NCBI GenBank assembly: GCA_903856725.1
Contig: CAIOCT010000011.1
Span: 1 to 64,000, forward strand
Origin: an uncultured Verrucomicrobiota bacterium
GTDB taxonomy: Bacteria > Verrucomicrobiota > Verrucomicrobiia > Opitutales > Opitutaceae
Length of the DNA: 64,000 nucleotides
Direction: 5' to 3'
The stretch's first letter is position 1, and each line of letters starts with the position of its first letter. Shown piece by piece: positions 8,362 to 17,407 of the stretch. The notes under the pieces are model-generated. The model was not told where the DNA came from. It worked only from the letters and a program-made list of their open reading frames with translations, and searched no databases. The position numbers and the translations under genes were made by a program.

Positions 8362-8921
8362 TGCACCCGTCTTCGGCCCGCTCAGGATTTACGCTGAGCG
8401 AATTACTCATTAGTTTAAGTTTGGGGTCACTGCTCATGGCTGCAGTCTTGAGCACCTATCTTTTTATGGGGCGCAGCATGACCCGCACGGCTAACTTCCA
8501 AATCCTAGAAAACAAAAGCCGCCTCGCGCTTAATTATCTGCGCCAAGATATTCAGCTCGCCAGCGCCGTGACCACCTCAACGAATACCAGCCTCACGCTC
8601 ACTCTTCCCAGCGGCACGGTTAGTTATACCTATAGCGGCCGGACCCTCACCCGCACCGCGACCTTTGGCCCAGCGCCGACGATTTATTTACTGATGGGTG
8701 ATTGTACGGCCTTTGACTTCAATTATTATTCCACTCTGGGCACGGGGCTGACCGCCACTGCGCTCGTCCCCCTGAGTATTAAATTAATCGACTGTACCTT
8801 TACCCTCCAACGCGGCCCTACGATTAACGGCACCTCGACTCAGGATGGTACAGCCGTCACCCTGGCAACGGTTTCACCCCGCCTCCTGCTTCGCAACAAG
8901 CAGGGCCCCAACGGTACCTGA
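8361..8921 (+). CDS. Minor pseudopilin, PilW/GspJ-like
   Basis: The short leader MHPSSARSG is followed by FTLSELLISLSLGSLLMA, a canonical prepilin cleavage site (G|F, E+5) and hydrophobic helix. The mature domain of about 175 residues is rich in threonine and serine and carries two cysteines (near 124 and 155) that could form a disulfide. The position between a GspI-like and a GspK-like gene fits GspJ/PilW, a component of the pseudopilus tip. Translational coupling with both neighbours is likely: TAATG at its start and TGAATG at its end. Confidence 0.8.
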   Translation: MHPSSARSGFTLSELLISLSLGSLLMAAVLSTYLFMGRSMTRTANFQILENKSRLALNYLRQDIQLASAVTTSTNTSLTLTLPSGTVSYTYSGRTLTRTATFGPAPTIYLLMGDCTAFDFNYYSTLGTGLTATALVPLSIKLIDCTFTLQRGPTINGTSTQDGTAVTLATVSPRLLLRNKQGPNGT

Positions 8922-10238
8922 ATGACGACTATTTCAGGGCAGCATTCTCGGGGCTCCCTCACCCTCGTCGCGCTTTGCTTTACCGCCGTGATTGCGGTCG
9001 CACTCGCCAGTTATCTCATGGTTTGTTATCGTTCTTTAGATCTCAGCTTCCGTGATTTGCATCGAAGCCGAGCCCGCATTCTCGCAGAAATTGGCCTCGA
9101 GGAGGCCCTCTGGTCGCTCAACCAAAAACCAGCTCAGTGGACATCGCCAGCTTGGACTACAGTCGGGACAGCTATGACCCGCACTTTTACCGGCTATAAT
9201 CTAGGTCAGAGTGCGACCGGTCAAATCACGGTCACCGTCGCCAATTATACCGGGAATACGCCGACGATCACTTCGGTCGGAACCGTCAGCCTGCCCGCCG
9301 GAGGAATTTTTATAAAAACCCTCGTCGCCACGACTAAGCCGGCGCCACTTTTTGGCAATGCGATCGCCGTCTCAGCTGGCACCGTAAATTTTTCCAGTGG
9401 CGGGACAGTCGACAGCTACGATTCTCGCCTCGGTCCGTACGGCGGCAGCAACATCAGTGCGGCGGCGATCCTAGCCGGAACCAATGTTATCATCACCAAC
9501 GCAACCATCCAGGGCTACGCCGCCACGTATGGCACCGCCCTTTCCCGCAGCGCGGGCTTAGTTAAATCTCTCACGGGAACCAGTCATGATGCAAATCGCC
9601 TTAGCCAGAGTGCTTTTATTCCTCTTTTCACGGTAAATACTCCTCTCGCCATCAACAACTACACCGGGACCGTCACCGGCGGCTCCCAAACCATCGGCAC
9701 CGCCGGTGGCCCCACCGAATACTGGTATACCTCACCTTGGTGGGGATGGCCTGTTGATTTGAATCTCAGCAGTGGCGATACCCTGCAAATTAATGGCCCG
9801 GTTAAGTTGATTGTAACCCAAGATTTAATTTTAAGTAGTAGCGGAAAAATCCAGATCAATGCGAATGGGCGGCTCGAGATTTTTGTGGCGAACAATGTCG
9901 ATATCACGGGCACCGGCGGTATCATTAATAATTCCACCTCCAACTTGCCGAAAAATCTGGCGCTCTTTAGCACCGGCATGGCCCGCAGCTTCACTTTTAG
10001 ACCCAGTGGGGCTGGCGCCGTTTTTCGTGGAGTGATCTATTCAGCTGAAACTAACGCTGCCATAAATTTTACATCTAATAACCCCACCTTCTATGGGGCT
10101 ATCCTGGCCCAGTTTGATGTTAATTTTAGCACGCCCAGTCCGATCCTTCATTATGATGTGGCCTTGCAAAATCTCTCCCGCGACTGGTTTACAGATATCG
10201 CCACTCCTTTTATTATTAATCAGCAGACGGAATATTGA
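8922..10238 (+). CDS. GspK/PilX-like tip protein with beta-rich C-terminal domain
   Basis: The N-terminus (SRGSLTLVALCFTAVIAVALASYL) has the shape of a prepilin helix but lacks glutamate at +5, as is usual for GspK/PilX tip proteins. The 438-residue length is much larger than the neighbouring pseudopilins. Residues from about 150 onward are strongly beta-like and repetitive, with a final FRGVIYSAETNAAINF...FYGAILAQFDV...HYD pattern like the DUF7305-type domain found in PilX-like proteins. It probably caps the pseudopilus at the outer face. The ATG follows the preceding TGA directly. About 220 bases without a gene separate it from the GspL-like gene. Confidence 0.72.
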   Translation: MTTISGQHSRGSLTLVALCFTAVIAVALASYLMVCYRSLDLSFRDLHRSRARILAEIGLEEALWSLNQKPAQWTSPAWTTVGTAMTRTFTGYNLGQSATGQITVTVANYTGNTPTITSVGTVSLPAGGIFIKTLVATTKPAPLFGNAIAVSAGTVNFSSGGTVDSYDSRLGPYGGSNISAAAILAGTNVIITNATIQGYAATYGTALSRSAGLVKSLTGTSHDANRLSQSAFIPLFTVNTPLAINNYTGTVTGGSQTIGTAGGPTEYWYTSPWWGWPVDLNLSSGDTLQINGPVKLIVTQDLILSSSGKIQINANGRLEIFVANNVDITGTGGIINNSTSNLPKNLALFSTGMARSFTFRPSGAGAVFRGVIYSAETNAAINFTSNNPTFYGAILAQFDVNFSTPSPILHYDVALQNLSRDWFTDIATPFIINQQTEY

Positions 10239-10267
10239 AATTCTACCAGAAGTAGCCTTAGCCAATG

Positions 10268-10290
10268 GAGGCGGGGTTGCGGCCCGCCTC
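10268..10290 (+). other. GC-rich hairpin between the pseudopilin and GspL-like genes
   Basis: An 8-base perfect stem (10268-10275 with 10283-10290, 7-base loop) lies in the 221-base gap. There is no T-run, so it is not a standard terminator. It might stabilise or partly attenuate the message. Nothing else is recognisable in this gap. Confidence 0.35.
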
Positions 10291-10459
10291 AACGCAGGAC
10301 CGGCCGCAGAATTTTCACCCTCCGCTTCACCCAGCCTTGATAATCGGCGGACCCCTTGACGCCAGCAACGCAGCCTCAATACTCATCCTAGTGTCAGCCT
10401 TCTTTTCTCTCTCTCGCTTCCTGCCACCGCGGCCTGCTGTGGCTACGGCTATCTAGATT

Positions 10460-12100
10460 GTGTTGCCTGTGAAATTTCCTGATTTCTTCCAACGCAAGAT
10501 TCGGCGCGGACTGCTGATCGAGATTAATCCTTATCAGATTTTAGTCGCTGGCATTAGCCGCCTCGATGAAAGCCCAGCGGTCCTCGATTGCGCTGCCGAA
10601 TTTGACCGTGAAGATGATGCCGGTCTACGCAAGTGGCTGGACGAGCATTTCGATCAAAAAAAAGGCTGGCTCCCCGCCATCAGCAGCTTCAGCACCCCTG
10701 ACCTTTTGCTCCACCGCGAAAGCGTGTTTCCGCGCAAACTAGCTGAACCGAGTTACCTGCCCGCTCTCGTTAAAGAACAATTCAAAATCGAAAAGCCTGA
10801 GCAGTGGAAATTACAAACCATCAGTCCGACCGAGGGCCTTGCGCTCCTACCTGAAGGCACTTCTCGCCCCGCCCTGATCTGCGGGGTCTCACATCACGAC
10901 GTTCACCAAATCCAGCAGCGCCTCCTTGATTTTCGGCTATTACCCTATCGGCTAGAAATGAGTATTCTGCCGCTGCTCGGCACAATCGCTGATTACCGGA
11001 CTAGCCGTAACGATAAGCGCGCGGTCGTAGTTATCGTCATCGAGCAAGAGCATACTGTGGCCTATATCATAGGCAAAGAGGGAGTGCACAGCCCGGCACC
11101 GGTCCGTCACGGCTTCAGCTCAATTGTCCAAGCTACCAGCAAAGAATTTGGCCTCCTCGAGGCTGCTTCCATCAGCGACCGCTTGAATCATGCGGACGAA
11201 GATTTATTGCTGCGCGCCTCTAAACTTGTCCGCGCCATTGGTCGTGATCTTAAGCCGCTGGTCGACTCTTATGAAATGACTACCGGCCAACCGGTGGGCG
11301 AAATTTACTGCGCCTACCTGCCACCTGCGCTGGCTTGGATTACCGAGCCACTGGCTCAAGTCGTCGGCCGCACGCCCTTAATTATCGATAGCACCGCCTG
11401 GATGCAGACGGTCAATTTACAGATACGTGATATCCCTACGGCTTTCGGCGCTCATTGGCTCGGCGTCCTCAGCCTATTGGCGGAATTACCAAATTTATCG
11501 ACAACCGCGGGGCGCGACGACGCGCACCAAGCCCCTTGGCGCATCGACTGCCGACTCTCCACTCACCTTCCCAGCGAAGATATCGTTCGGCAGCGATTCC
11601 TAACCAACACCATCGCCGTCGCTGTCGCCGCTAGCCTGCTGATGGTGACTACTTGGCAGCTCTATCTCAGTAGCACCCTGCAAACCGATATCACTTACTG
11701 GCAAAGCCAGATTGCCGAGCACACGAAAGATTTTGATGCCCTGAATGCGGATATTCGCCACATGAATCAACAGGCGGTCCAGCTTGATAACGCCTATGCG
11801 CTGATGGGGGCGCCCTACTCAGTGGCTACGCTCATTCCTCATTTTGGTCGCACTCGGCTAGCTAAAATGAAAATCGAAAGTCTCAACGGCACCCCGAGCG
11901 GCGTGCTTTTACGAGGTTCCTTACATGAACCATCCGAGCAAGCCGCGCGCACATTACAGCGCTACGTAAATGGTCTGCGCAGTGATGCCATCATCGGGCC
12001 CATTTTTACTAGCATCGTGCTCACCTCTCTCGAACGCCATGCGCAGACCGAAATGCTCACCTTTGAAATTACCTGCAAGCTGGCAGGCGGCCAACCGTGA
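10460..12100 (+). CDS. GspL-like / PilM-PilN fusion protein of the secretion-pilus machine
   Basis: The 546-residue protein has a cytoplasmic actin-like domain (about 1-350, PilM/GspL-type, starting RGLLIEINPYQILVAGI), a short linker, one membrane helix (about 386-405), a coiled coil (about 405-445) and a periplasmic ferredoxin-like part (PilN-type). This joins PilM and PilN in one chain, the normal layout of GspL. It would couple the cytoplasmic secretion ATPase to the inner-membrane platform. Possible starts are GTG 10460, TTG 10463 and GTG 10469. The 3' end overlaps the next gene in a GTGA. The next two genes are PilO/GspM-like and PilP/GspC-like. Confidence 0.78.
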   Translation: MLPVKFPDFFQRKIRRGLLIEINPYQILVAGISRLDESPAVLDCAAEFDREDDAGLRKWLDEHFDQKKGWLPAISSFSTPDLLLHRESVFPRKLAEPSYLPALVKEQFKIEKPEQWKLQTISPTEGLALLPEGTSRPALICGVSHHDVHQIQQRLLDFRLLPYRLEMSILPLLGTIADYRTSRNDKRAVVVIVIEQEHTVAYIIGKEGVHSPAPVRHGFSSIVQATSKEFGLLEAASISDRLNHADEDLLLRASKLVRAIGRDLKPLVDSYEMTTGQPVGEIYCAYLPPALAWITEPLAQVVGRTPLIIDSTAWMQTVNLQIRDIPTAFGAHWLGVLSLLAELPNLSTTAGRDDAHQAPWRIDCRLSTHLPSEDIVRQRFLTNTIAVAVAASLLMVTTWQLYLSSTLQTDITYWQSQIAEHTKDFDALNADIRHMNQQAVQLDNAYALMGAPYSVATLIPHFGRTRLAKMKIESLNGTPSGVLLRGSLHEPSEQAARTLQRYVNGLRSDAIIGPIFTSIVLTSLERHAQTEMLTFEITCKLAGGQP

Positions 12101-12681
12101 ATATTTTCTTCCAGCAATGCTTGGCCTATAGTCGGCGTAACGTGCTGCTGACTGTCTGCCTAAGCCTGATCTTAATAACGAGCCTATCGACTTATGTGCT
12201 GTGGCAATACGATCAGGCGCTCGTTCGCGAGCATGCGAGCATCCGCTACCGCAGCGAAAGTATGCTCCGCGCACTGGTTCAACAGCCCCGCATCACAACG
12301 GAAATCGCCAAGATAACCACTGCGCTGCAAGCGATTGATCAACACCTCATCAAGGAAGAGGATCTTGCAGATAACCTCGGTTATTTTTACCAAGCTGAAA
12401 CCGCGAGCGGGATTCATCTCACCCAGCTCAATCAACTCAGCGCCCAACCTCAACCGCTCGACAGCCTCTACAAATCGATTCCTTTCACGCTGCAAGCGGC
12501 GGGCTCCTACACCCAGATCATCCATTTTCTGCGCGAACTCGAAACCGGACCGCGCCAGCTCAAAATCCGCACCTACACCTTAAGTCGGGCGCCGAGCAAC
12601 GGCGATGCCCTAAAGCCAGAAACCGGCACCCCCGACCTGTTGATCCTTGAGAGCACCTTAGAACTGCTTGGCCGCCCATGA
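12097..12681 (+). CDS. PilO/GspM-like inner-membrane platform protein
   Basis: The 194-residue bitopic protein has a short cytoplasmic tail, one membrane helix (about 17-35), a helical/coiled-coil region and a C-terminal ferredoxin-like domain. The segment around residues 128-155 (IPFTLQAAGSYTQIIHFL followed by a leucine/glutamate stretch) is the PilO signature. It would dimerise with the periplasmic part of the upstream GspL-like protein. The start is GTG overlapping the upstream TGA; its own stop overlaps the next ATG (ATGA). Confidence 0.82.
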   Translation: MNIFFQQCLAYSRRNVLLTVCLSLILITSLSTYVLWQYDQALVREHASIRYRSESMLRALVQQPRITTEIAKITTALQAIDQHLIKEEDLADNLGYFYQAETASGIHLTQLNQLSAQPQPLDSLYKSIPFTLQAAGSYTQIIHFLRELETGPRQLKIRTYTLSRAPSNGDALKPETGTPDLLILESTLELLGRP

Positions 12682-13205
12682 AATTTCCGCCGCTTTTGCT
12701 GCTCTTTGTTGTCACCGGCTGGTACTTAACTGCCAGCGTATTGCTAGCGGCTGATCCTGTGGATTCAGTCAGCACGTTGAAAAAAGTGTCCGAACGCTAC
12801 GCGCTCACCCAGTCGCGCATTAATCTCCTCCTCGCGCAACGCTTGCGGCCACCACTCGCGCCGAATCATTTAGCCAACCCCTTCGAAGAGAATAACTCGA
12901 CCGTGCCAATCTCGCCAGCGGATGCAGGGGCGGCCACCACCCTAGCCACAAGCGCCGCCTACGAAGCTGAAATGCTCGCGCGCTACGCCGCGAATCTGAA
13001 AATTAGCGGAGGGGTTTTGATCAACGACCAGCCCCACCTCGCGATCAATCAAATCTTATATAAAGCCGGTGATATGATCCCAGTTGGCACCAAAGAACAG
13101 CCGCTGAGTCTGCAAATTTTGCACATCACCTCGGACGAGCTCACGCTTGGCCTCAATCAAGCCGAGCAAATCATCTCGTTAAAGAAACCCGCCCCGGGGA
13201 AATAG
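12678..13205 (+). CDS. PilP/GspC-like periplasmic protein
   Basis: The 175-residue protein begins with a signal peptide or membrane anchor (about residues 3-24), then a low-complexity proline/alanine linker and a small beta-rich C-terminal domain (about 108-170: LKISGGVLINDQPHLAINQ...). This is the layout of PilP and the homology region of GspC, which contact the secretin. It closes the operon that starts at 7756. A distantly similar domain (LKISGVIATDRPRILIGG) is present in the orphan gene at 45290-45958. Secretin, ATPase and GspF genes are not in the window. Confidence 0.72.
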   Translation: MKFPPLLLLFVVTGWYLTASVLLAADPVDSVSTLKKVSERYALTQSRINLLLAQRLRPPLAPNHLANPFEENNSTVPISPADAGAATTLATSAAYEAEMLARYAANLKISGGVLINDQPHLAINQILYKAGDMIPVGTKEQPLSLQILHITSDELTLGLNQAEQIISLKKPAPGK

Positions 13206-13292
13206 GGCTCGCTACGGGGCGCTGATTTAAAAAAGCCCTAAGCCAAGCTCGCGAGCCGGCCCCACCAACTAAACCAGCCAGTGGCTCACTCG

Positions 13293-13317
13293 GTTTGTAA
13301 TATAATATATTACAAAC
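13293..13317. repeat. 25-base perfect AT-rich palindrome at a convergent gene junction
   Basis: Two 12-base arms (13293-13304 and 13306-13317) are exact reverse complements around a single base. The palindrome overlaps the stop codon of the HD-domain gene and follows the PilP-like gene by 87 bases. There is no T-run. It may be a cruciform or weak bidirectional terminator, or a protein-binding site. Confidence 0.75.
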
Positions 13318-13969
13318 GGACGGATGGTGGAGCTGAGGGGAGCTCGCGTTGTAATTGCTCGAGAAAATTCCGCAGGTAAACCGTGCGGGTTTGCGCCTCG
13401 CGCCGACCGCTCGCGGTTTGCATCGTGTGCTCTAGTGTGAGCAATTTGGTATAAAAATGATCAACCGTGGCGGCGCGGTCGTCGGGCTCGCGGTTCGTAC
13501 AAAAAGGATCTTCCGCTGTGTAGAGCGGCCGGCCCATTGCCCCACCCAACATCAAGCAACGCGCTAACCCGATGGCCCCGAGCGCTTCGAGGCGATCAGC
13601 ATCTTGGACGATTTTTGCCTCCAGCGTCCGCGGAATAATTTCTGCACTAAAACTGTGCGCTTCGATCGCGTGCGCAATGTCCGCCATAAAAACTTCCGGA
13701 TAATGCCACTCGCGCAACCAAACCACAGCTTGCTGCGCGGCCAGCTGCGACGCGCGGCCCCGTTGGCGCGAGTCTTTAGGCACCACCACGCAATCATGGA
13801 GCCACGCGGCTGGAAGGATAACCTCAAGTTGCGCCGACTCACTCGCAGCCAGCATCTGAGCGTTGGCGACTACTCGGCGAACGTGTGCGAGATCGTGCGC
13901 AGCATCACCGCCTTGCGCCGTGAGGGCCGTGACACAGCGCTCTTCCCATTTAGAAAAATCAACCACCAT
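13310..13969 (-). CDS. HD-domain phosphohydrolase (YedJ-like)
   Basis: The 219-residue cytoplasmic protein carries the HD metal-binding set: H28 in the HDLAHV segment, the WLHD pair at about residues 57-58, a histidine in IEAHS and the aspartate in DADRLEALGAIGLAR. This order is typical of uncharacterised YedJ-type HD hydrolases that act on phosphorylated small molecules or nucleotides. The true substrate is unknown. It is transcribed alone or as the last gene after the M16 protease, from which it is 172 bases away. Its stop lies inside the 25-base palindrome. Confidence 0.85.
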   Translation of the reverse strand: MVVDFSKWEERCVTALTAQGGDAAHDLAHVRRVVANAQMLAASESAQLEVILPAAWLHDCVVVPKDSRQRGRASQLAAQQAVVWLREWHYPEVFMADIAHAIEAHSFSAEIIPRTLEAKIVQDADRLEALGAIGLARCLMLGGAMGRPLYTAEDPFCTNREPDDRAATVDHFYTKLLTLEHTMQTASGRREAQTRTVYLRNFLEQLQRELPSAPPSVRL

Positions 13970-14141
13970 GGAATGAGCAAAAGCTTCGCCCTTCTACGCA
14001 CAACTAGAATCAAAGAGCGCCTTAAACGCTAGGTGGCTTCCTTGGCCCAGCCACTCCGCCTGGCTAGAGCTCGGGGCGAGCCAACCCCACCACCCAGCTG
14101 GGTTTAGGGGTGAGCACCAGCAGGAGCGCCGGGCCCTAAAT

Positions 14142-16985
14142 TTACGGACTAGCGGGAGTTTTTACCCCGACAGCTGGCAGTATTTTTACCCGCGAGGCAC
14201 GGTCAGCGCTGAGATAAGTTTTGGCGAGCACGCTTAACTCTGCCGCCGTAATAGCTTCTAGATCGGGCAAGCGCGTGCGGGCCCACTCTAAGGCCTCGGG
14301 CTTCTCTTGCGCGCGGGCCAACACTGTGCCGCCCCAATAACCGTTGGTCCGCAATGACTCTTTTACCGCCGTTAGTGCAGGCTGACGCGCCCGATTCAGT
14401 TCTTCGTTCGTCACCCCGTGCTGCGCGAGGTCATCCCCAAGCGCAATAATCACTGCCGCAATTTTATCCGCCTGCGCCGGATCTACGACGCAACCAGCCT
14501 GAATGTAGCCGTAGCCAGGGAAGATATCACTGGCGTTGCTACCGGCATTCGGGCTGTAAGTGCCACCGATCTCTTCGCGAACTTTAACACGCAAGCGGTC
14601 GTTAAGAACGCTCGCCAGCAAGTTAAGCCGGCGGGCGCGCTTGACCTCAAACCCATCGGTCGTTGGCCAATAAATCACCACGTTGCCCTTAGAGATTTCT
14701 GTCGCAATAGTGTAACTGTGATTAAACGGCACGCGGGGAAAAGTGAGCTGCTTTAACTCCGTTAACATCGGCTTTGCCGCCCGCTTGGGCAACGTACCGA
14801 GCGTTTGCGCTACGGCTGAAATCGCCGCTTCAAGATCGAGATCACCGACGAGTGATATTTCCAACGCGCCTTCGGCGAGTTGCGGAGCAAGCCAAGCTTT
14901 AGCTTCATTAAAATTTCTCGCCAGCATGACTTCCTTCGCCGGTAAACCGAATCGAGAATCACCACTCGCAAGTATATTCGCCACCGCTGTGGCCATGGGA
15001 CCGTTTGCGGTGTGCGCAAAACCCAAATACATTTGCTCAAGACTTTTGCGTGACTGCCGCAGTGCCTCCGGCCGCCAACCAGCATCAGTCAAATAGGCTG
15101 ATGCCACTTGCAACTGAAGCAGCAGATCGTCGCGCGTTGTTCCACCAGCAATATTAAAAGCATCCGCCGCCACCTGAAACTGAGCGCCAACATTTTTCCC
15201 AGCCATAATCCGACGGAGCTCATCGACGCTATGCCGACCAAGGCCGCCCGCACTAAAAGTGCCGCCCACCAAAGCCGCGAGTCCTCGCTGCCCACTCGGC
15301 TCGGTGATCATACCATTACCGACGCGAAGGTTAGTCCGAATCCGACCCGCTTCAAAATCAGTTTTCTTCAGATTTAGTTTTACGCCATTAGCAAAGGCGA
15401 CGAGCTCGACATCGAGATCAGCAATATGTGTGCGCTGCACCACTTTCCCTGGCACGCCCCATTGCGCATAAGCCCAAGCCACTTCGGCGTGACCAGCGGG
15501 CGCCACTACTGCGGTATCTTGAGATTTTTTATAAGCTGCGGCAATGGCCTCGTCGGCCGCAGCGGGGAGTAGCGCATTGCCGCTCACCAGTACAAAGCGA
15601 CCAGGAGCATGATAGGCGCTGCGTAATGCGGCCAAGCAGGCCGTCACAGTGAGTTGATCAAGCGCCGGTTGATAAAGGGCCCGCTCGACCACCGGGTGCG
15701 TGAAAACCTCATGATCCATGAGCCCATCCAAAATTTCAGCAGCCAATTCCCCGGAATGTCGGGTCGCGACCGTCTTGACGGCTTGATCTAGGCTATTCGT
15801 AAAATTAGCGACGACCTCCTTTAATTCACCTGGCTGAAAACCATAAGTGAGTGCGCGGCGTAATTCTTGTTCGCCAACCGCAAGAGCGGCTGCCCATTGC
15901 TCAGGCTTACAGGTGATATCAATACCCGCCTCGCGCATAAATTGAAAGGCATCAGAAATATTGCCGCGGGCGCTACTGAAGGGAGCGCCCTCCAGCTTGG
16001 CCAATTCACTGAAACGTCGATTCAGCATCGCGATGGCTACTTGCTGGGGAAGCTCTTTAAGCCGATTGGCTGCCGTATCCGGCCGCGCGACAAATGGGGA
16101 CAGGCTAGTGATACTAATGCTCGTAGCCGGCGATTCTGGTTCCGCATGATAGTGAGCTCGTACGCCTGCAAAAGTTGGCACTACGCCGATCTCCGGTGCC
16201 GGCACAGCGGGGGCCCGCGCAACGAGTGGAGCAAAGGCCGTGCTGATCAGGGAGGTTAATACCGCCGGATCAAAATCGCCAACCGCCACAACGGTCATCC
16301 GCTCAGGCCGGTACCAGGTATTCCAAAAATCGGTAAAGCGAGCCCGAGGAGCCTGCTCGATCACCGCAGGCAAACCGATTGGCATGCGCTGGGGCAAGCG
16401 CGTCTGGCCGAGCATAAATGTAAATTGCGCAAGGAAGGTGCGAGCCCCTACATTGTCGCGCGTCCGTTTCTCACTCATAATAATACCGCGCTCCTTGTTA
16501 ATCTCTTCCTCGAGGAGCAAGAGGCCGCTCGCATAATCAGCAAACACCCGCACCCCTTCTGTTAACGTCGCGACATCCGTATGGGGGAGTTCCAGCAAAT
16601 ATTGCGTGCGATCAAACCCAGTGGAAGCGTTCGTGTCGCCCCCAAAGCTCATGCCCATGCGCTGAAAAAACTCCACCAGCGTACCTGGCGCATAGTGCTG
16701 GCTACCGTTAAAGGCCATGTGCTCGAGAAAATGGGCAACCCCGCGCTGATCTTCATTCTCCATCAACGAGCCTGCCTCGACAAGTAAGCGCAGTGACGCT
16801 CGACCTCGCGGTTCGTGATTGGGATAAATCACATACCGCACGCCATTGGGGAGTGCGCCAAAATGCGCAGCCGGATCAACCGGCAGATCGCTCATCGCTT
16901 GAGCAAAAGGTCGCGCTGGGGTGGCTGCGACCAGTACCGATAGGCCCAATTGAAAAGCAACGAGGAGCGATAATTTAATTTTCAT
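14142..16985 (-). CDS. Secreted M16-family zinc protease (pitrilysin/PqqL-like)
   Basis: The 947-residue protein starts with a signal peptide (about 1-21), so it acts in the periplasm. The inverted zinc motif HFLEH is at 85-89, and the distal glutamates lie in LEEEINKERGIIMSE about 75 residues later. Four M16 domains fit the length, as in pitrilysin, PqqL and FusC. In Pectobacterium FusC and in the E. coli PqqL/YddB pair, such proteases work with a TonB-dependent receptor on imported proteins. Here it is downstream of an STN-type receptor and two TlpA proteins on the same strand. Cleavage of an imported polypeptide is therefore a reasonable inference. Confidence 0.9.
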   Translation of the reverse strand: MKIKLSLLVAFQLGLSVLVAATPARPFAQAMSDLPVDPAAHFGALPNGVRYVIYPNHEPRGRASLRLLVEAGSLMENEDQRGVAHFLEHMAFNGSQHYAPGTLVEFFQRMGMSFGGDTNASTGFDRTQYLLELPHTDVATLTEGVRVFADYASGLLLLEEEINKERGIIMSEKRTRDNVGARTFLAQFTFMLGQTRLPQRMPIGLPAVIEQAPRARFTDFWNTWYRPERMTVVAVGDFDPAVLTSLISTAFAPLVARAPAVPAPEIGVVPTFAGVRAHYHAEPESPATSISITSLSPFVARPDTAANRLKELPQQVAIAMLNRRFSELAKLEGAPFSSARGNISDAFQFMREAGIDITCKPEQWAAALAVGEQELRRALTYGFQPGELKEVVANFTNSLDQAVKTVATRHSGELAAEILDGLMDHEVFTHPVVERALYQPALDQLTVTACLAALRSAYHAPGRFVLVSGNALLPAAADEAIAAAYKKSQDTAVVAPAGHAEVAWAYAQWGVPGKVVQRTHIADLDVELVAFANGVKLNLKKTDFEAGRIRTNLRVGNGMITEPSGQRGLAALVGGTFSAGGLGRHSVDELRRIMAGKNVGAQFQVAADAFNIAGGTTRDDLLLQLQVASAYLTDAGWRPEALRQSRKSLEQMYLGFAHTANGPMATAVANILASGDSRFGLPAKEVMLARNFNEAKAWLAPQLAEGALEISLVGDLDLEAAISAVAQTLGTLPKRAAKPMLTELKQLTFPRVPFNHSYTIATEISKGNVVIYWPTTDGFEVKRARRLNLLASVLNDRLRVKVREEIGGTYSPNAGSNASDIFPGYGYIQAGCVVDPAQADKIAAVIIALGDDLAQHGVTNEELNRARQPALTAVKESLRTNGYWGGTVLARAQEKPEALEWARTRLPDLEAITAAELSVLAKTYLSADRASRVKILPAVGVKTPASP

Positions 16986-17043
16986 AGAATAAATAAACCG
17001 AACGAAATGACGGCGCGAATTGAGATAGCACAGCTAACCCGAC

Positions 17044-17286
17044 TCAGGCTTGCTCGCGCAAGGCCGCGATCAGCCGCATCCGGGAAGATAGCCCGAATTT
17101 TCGCAAGCATGCGCTGACCTGGTGCTTCACCGTGGGCTCAGCTTTACCGAGAAACCAGGCAATTTCTTTGTTACTATAACCGACACCCAAATACGAAAGC
17201 ACGCGCTGCTCAGCCACAGTTAAGGGTTCCTGAGTCAGAGCTGACGTGACAGGACGCGGCAAGAAACAATAACGCTCAGCGACCAT
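17044..17286 (-). CDS. Very small LuxR/GerE-type HTH protein
   Basis: The 80-residue protein consists almost only of a GerE DNA-binding helix-turn-helix (about residues 20-75: LTVAEQRVLSYLGVGYSNKE and following, with TVKHQV as recognition-helix part). It has no receiver or sensor domain. Free-standing GerE domains occur as small transcription regulators. It sits between the three-domain TlpA gene and the M16 protease gene, with 121 and 58 bases on either side. It may tune this cluster; the target is unknown. Confidence 0.8.
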   Translation of the reverse strand: MVAERYCFLPRPVTSALTQEPLTVAEQRVLSYLGVGYSNKEIAWFLGKAEPTVKHQVSACLRKFGLSSRMRLIAALREQA

Positions 17287-17407
17287 GAAAAAATTAGATT
17301 AACTACGCATCAAAACCGATTGCGCCTTCAGGCAACTTAGTCGCGACCAAATAGTGGCCGGCCGCACTGATTGGTGATGAAGAACGTTTTAAAATCAACG
17401 GCCCCAT

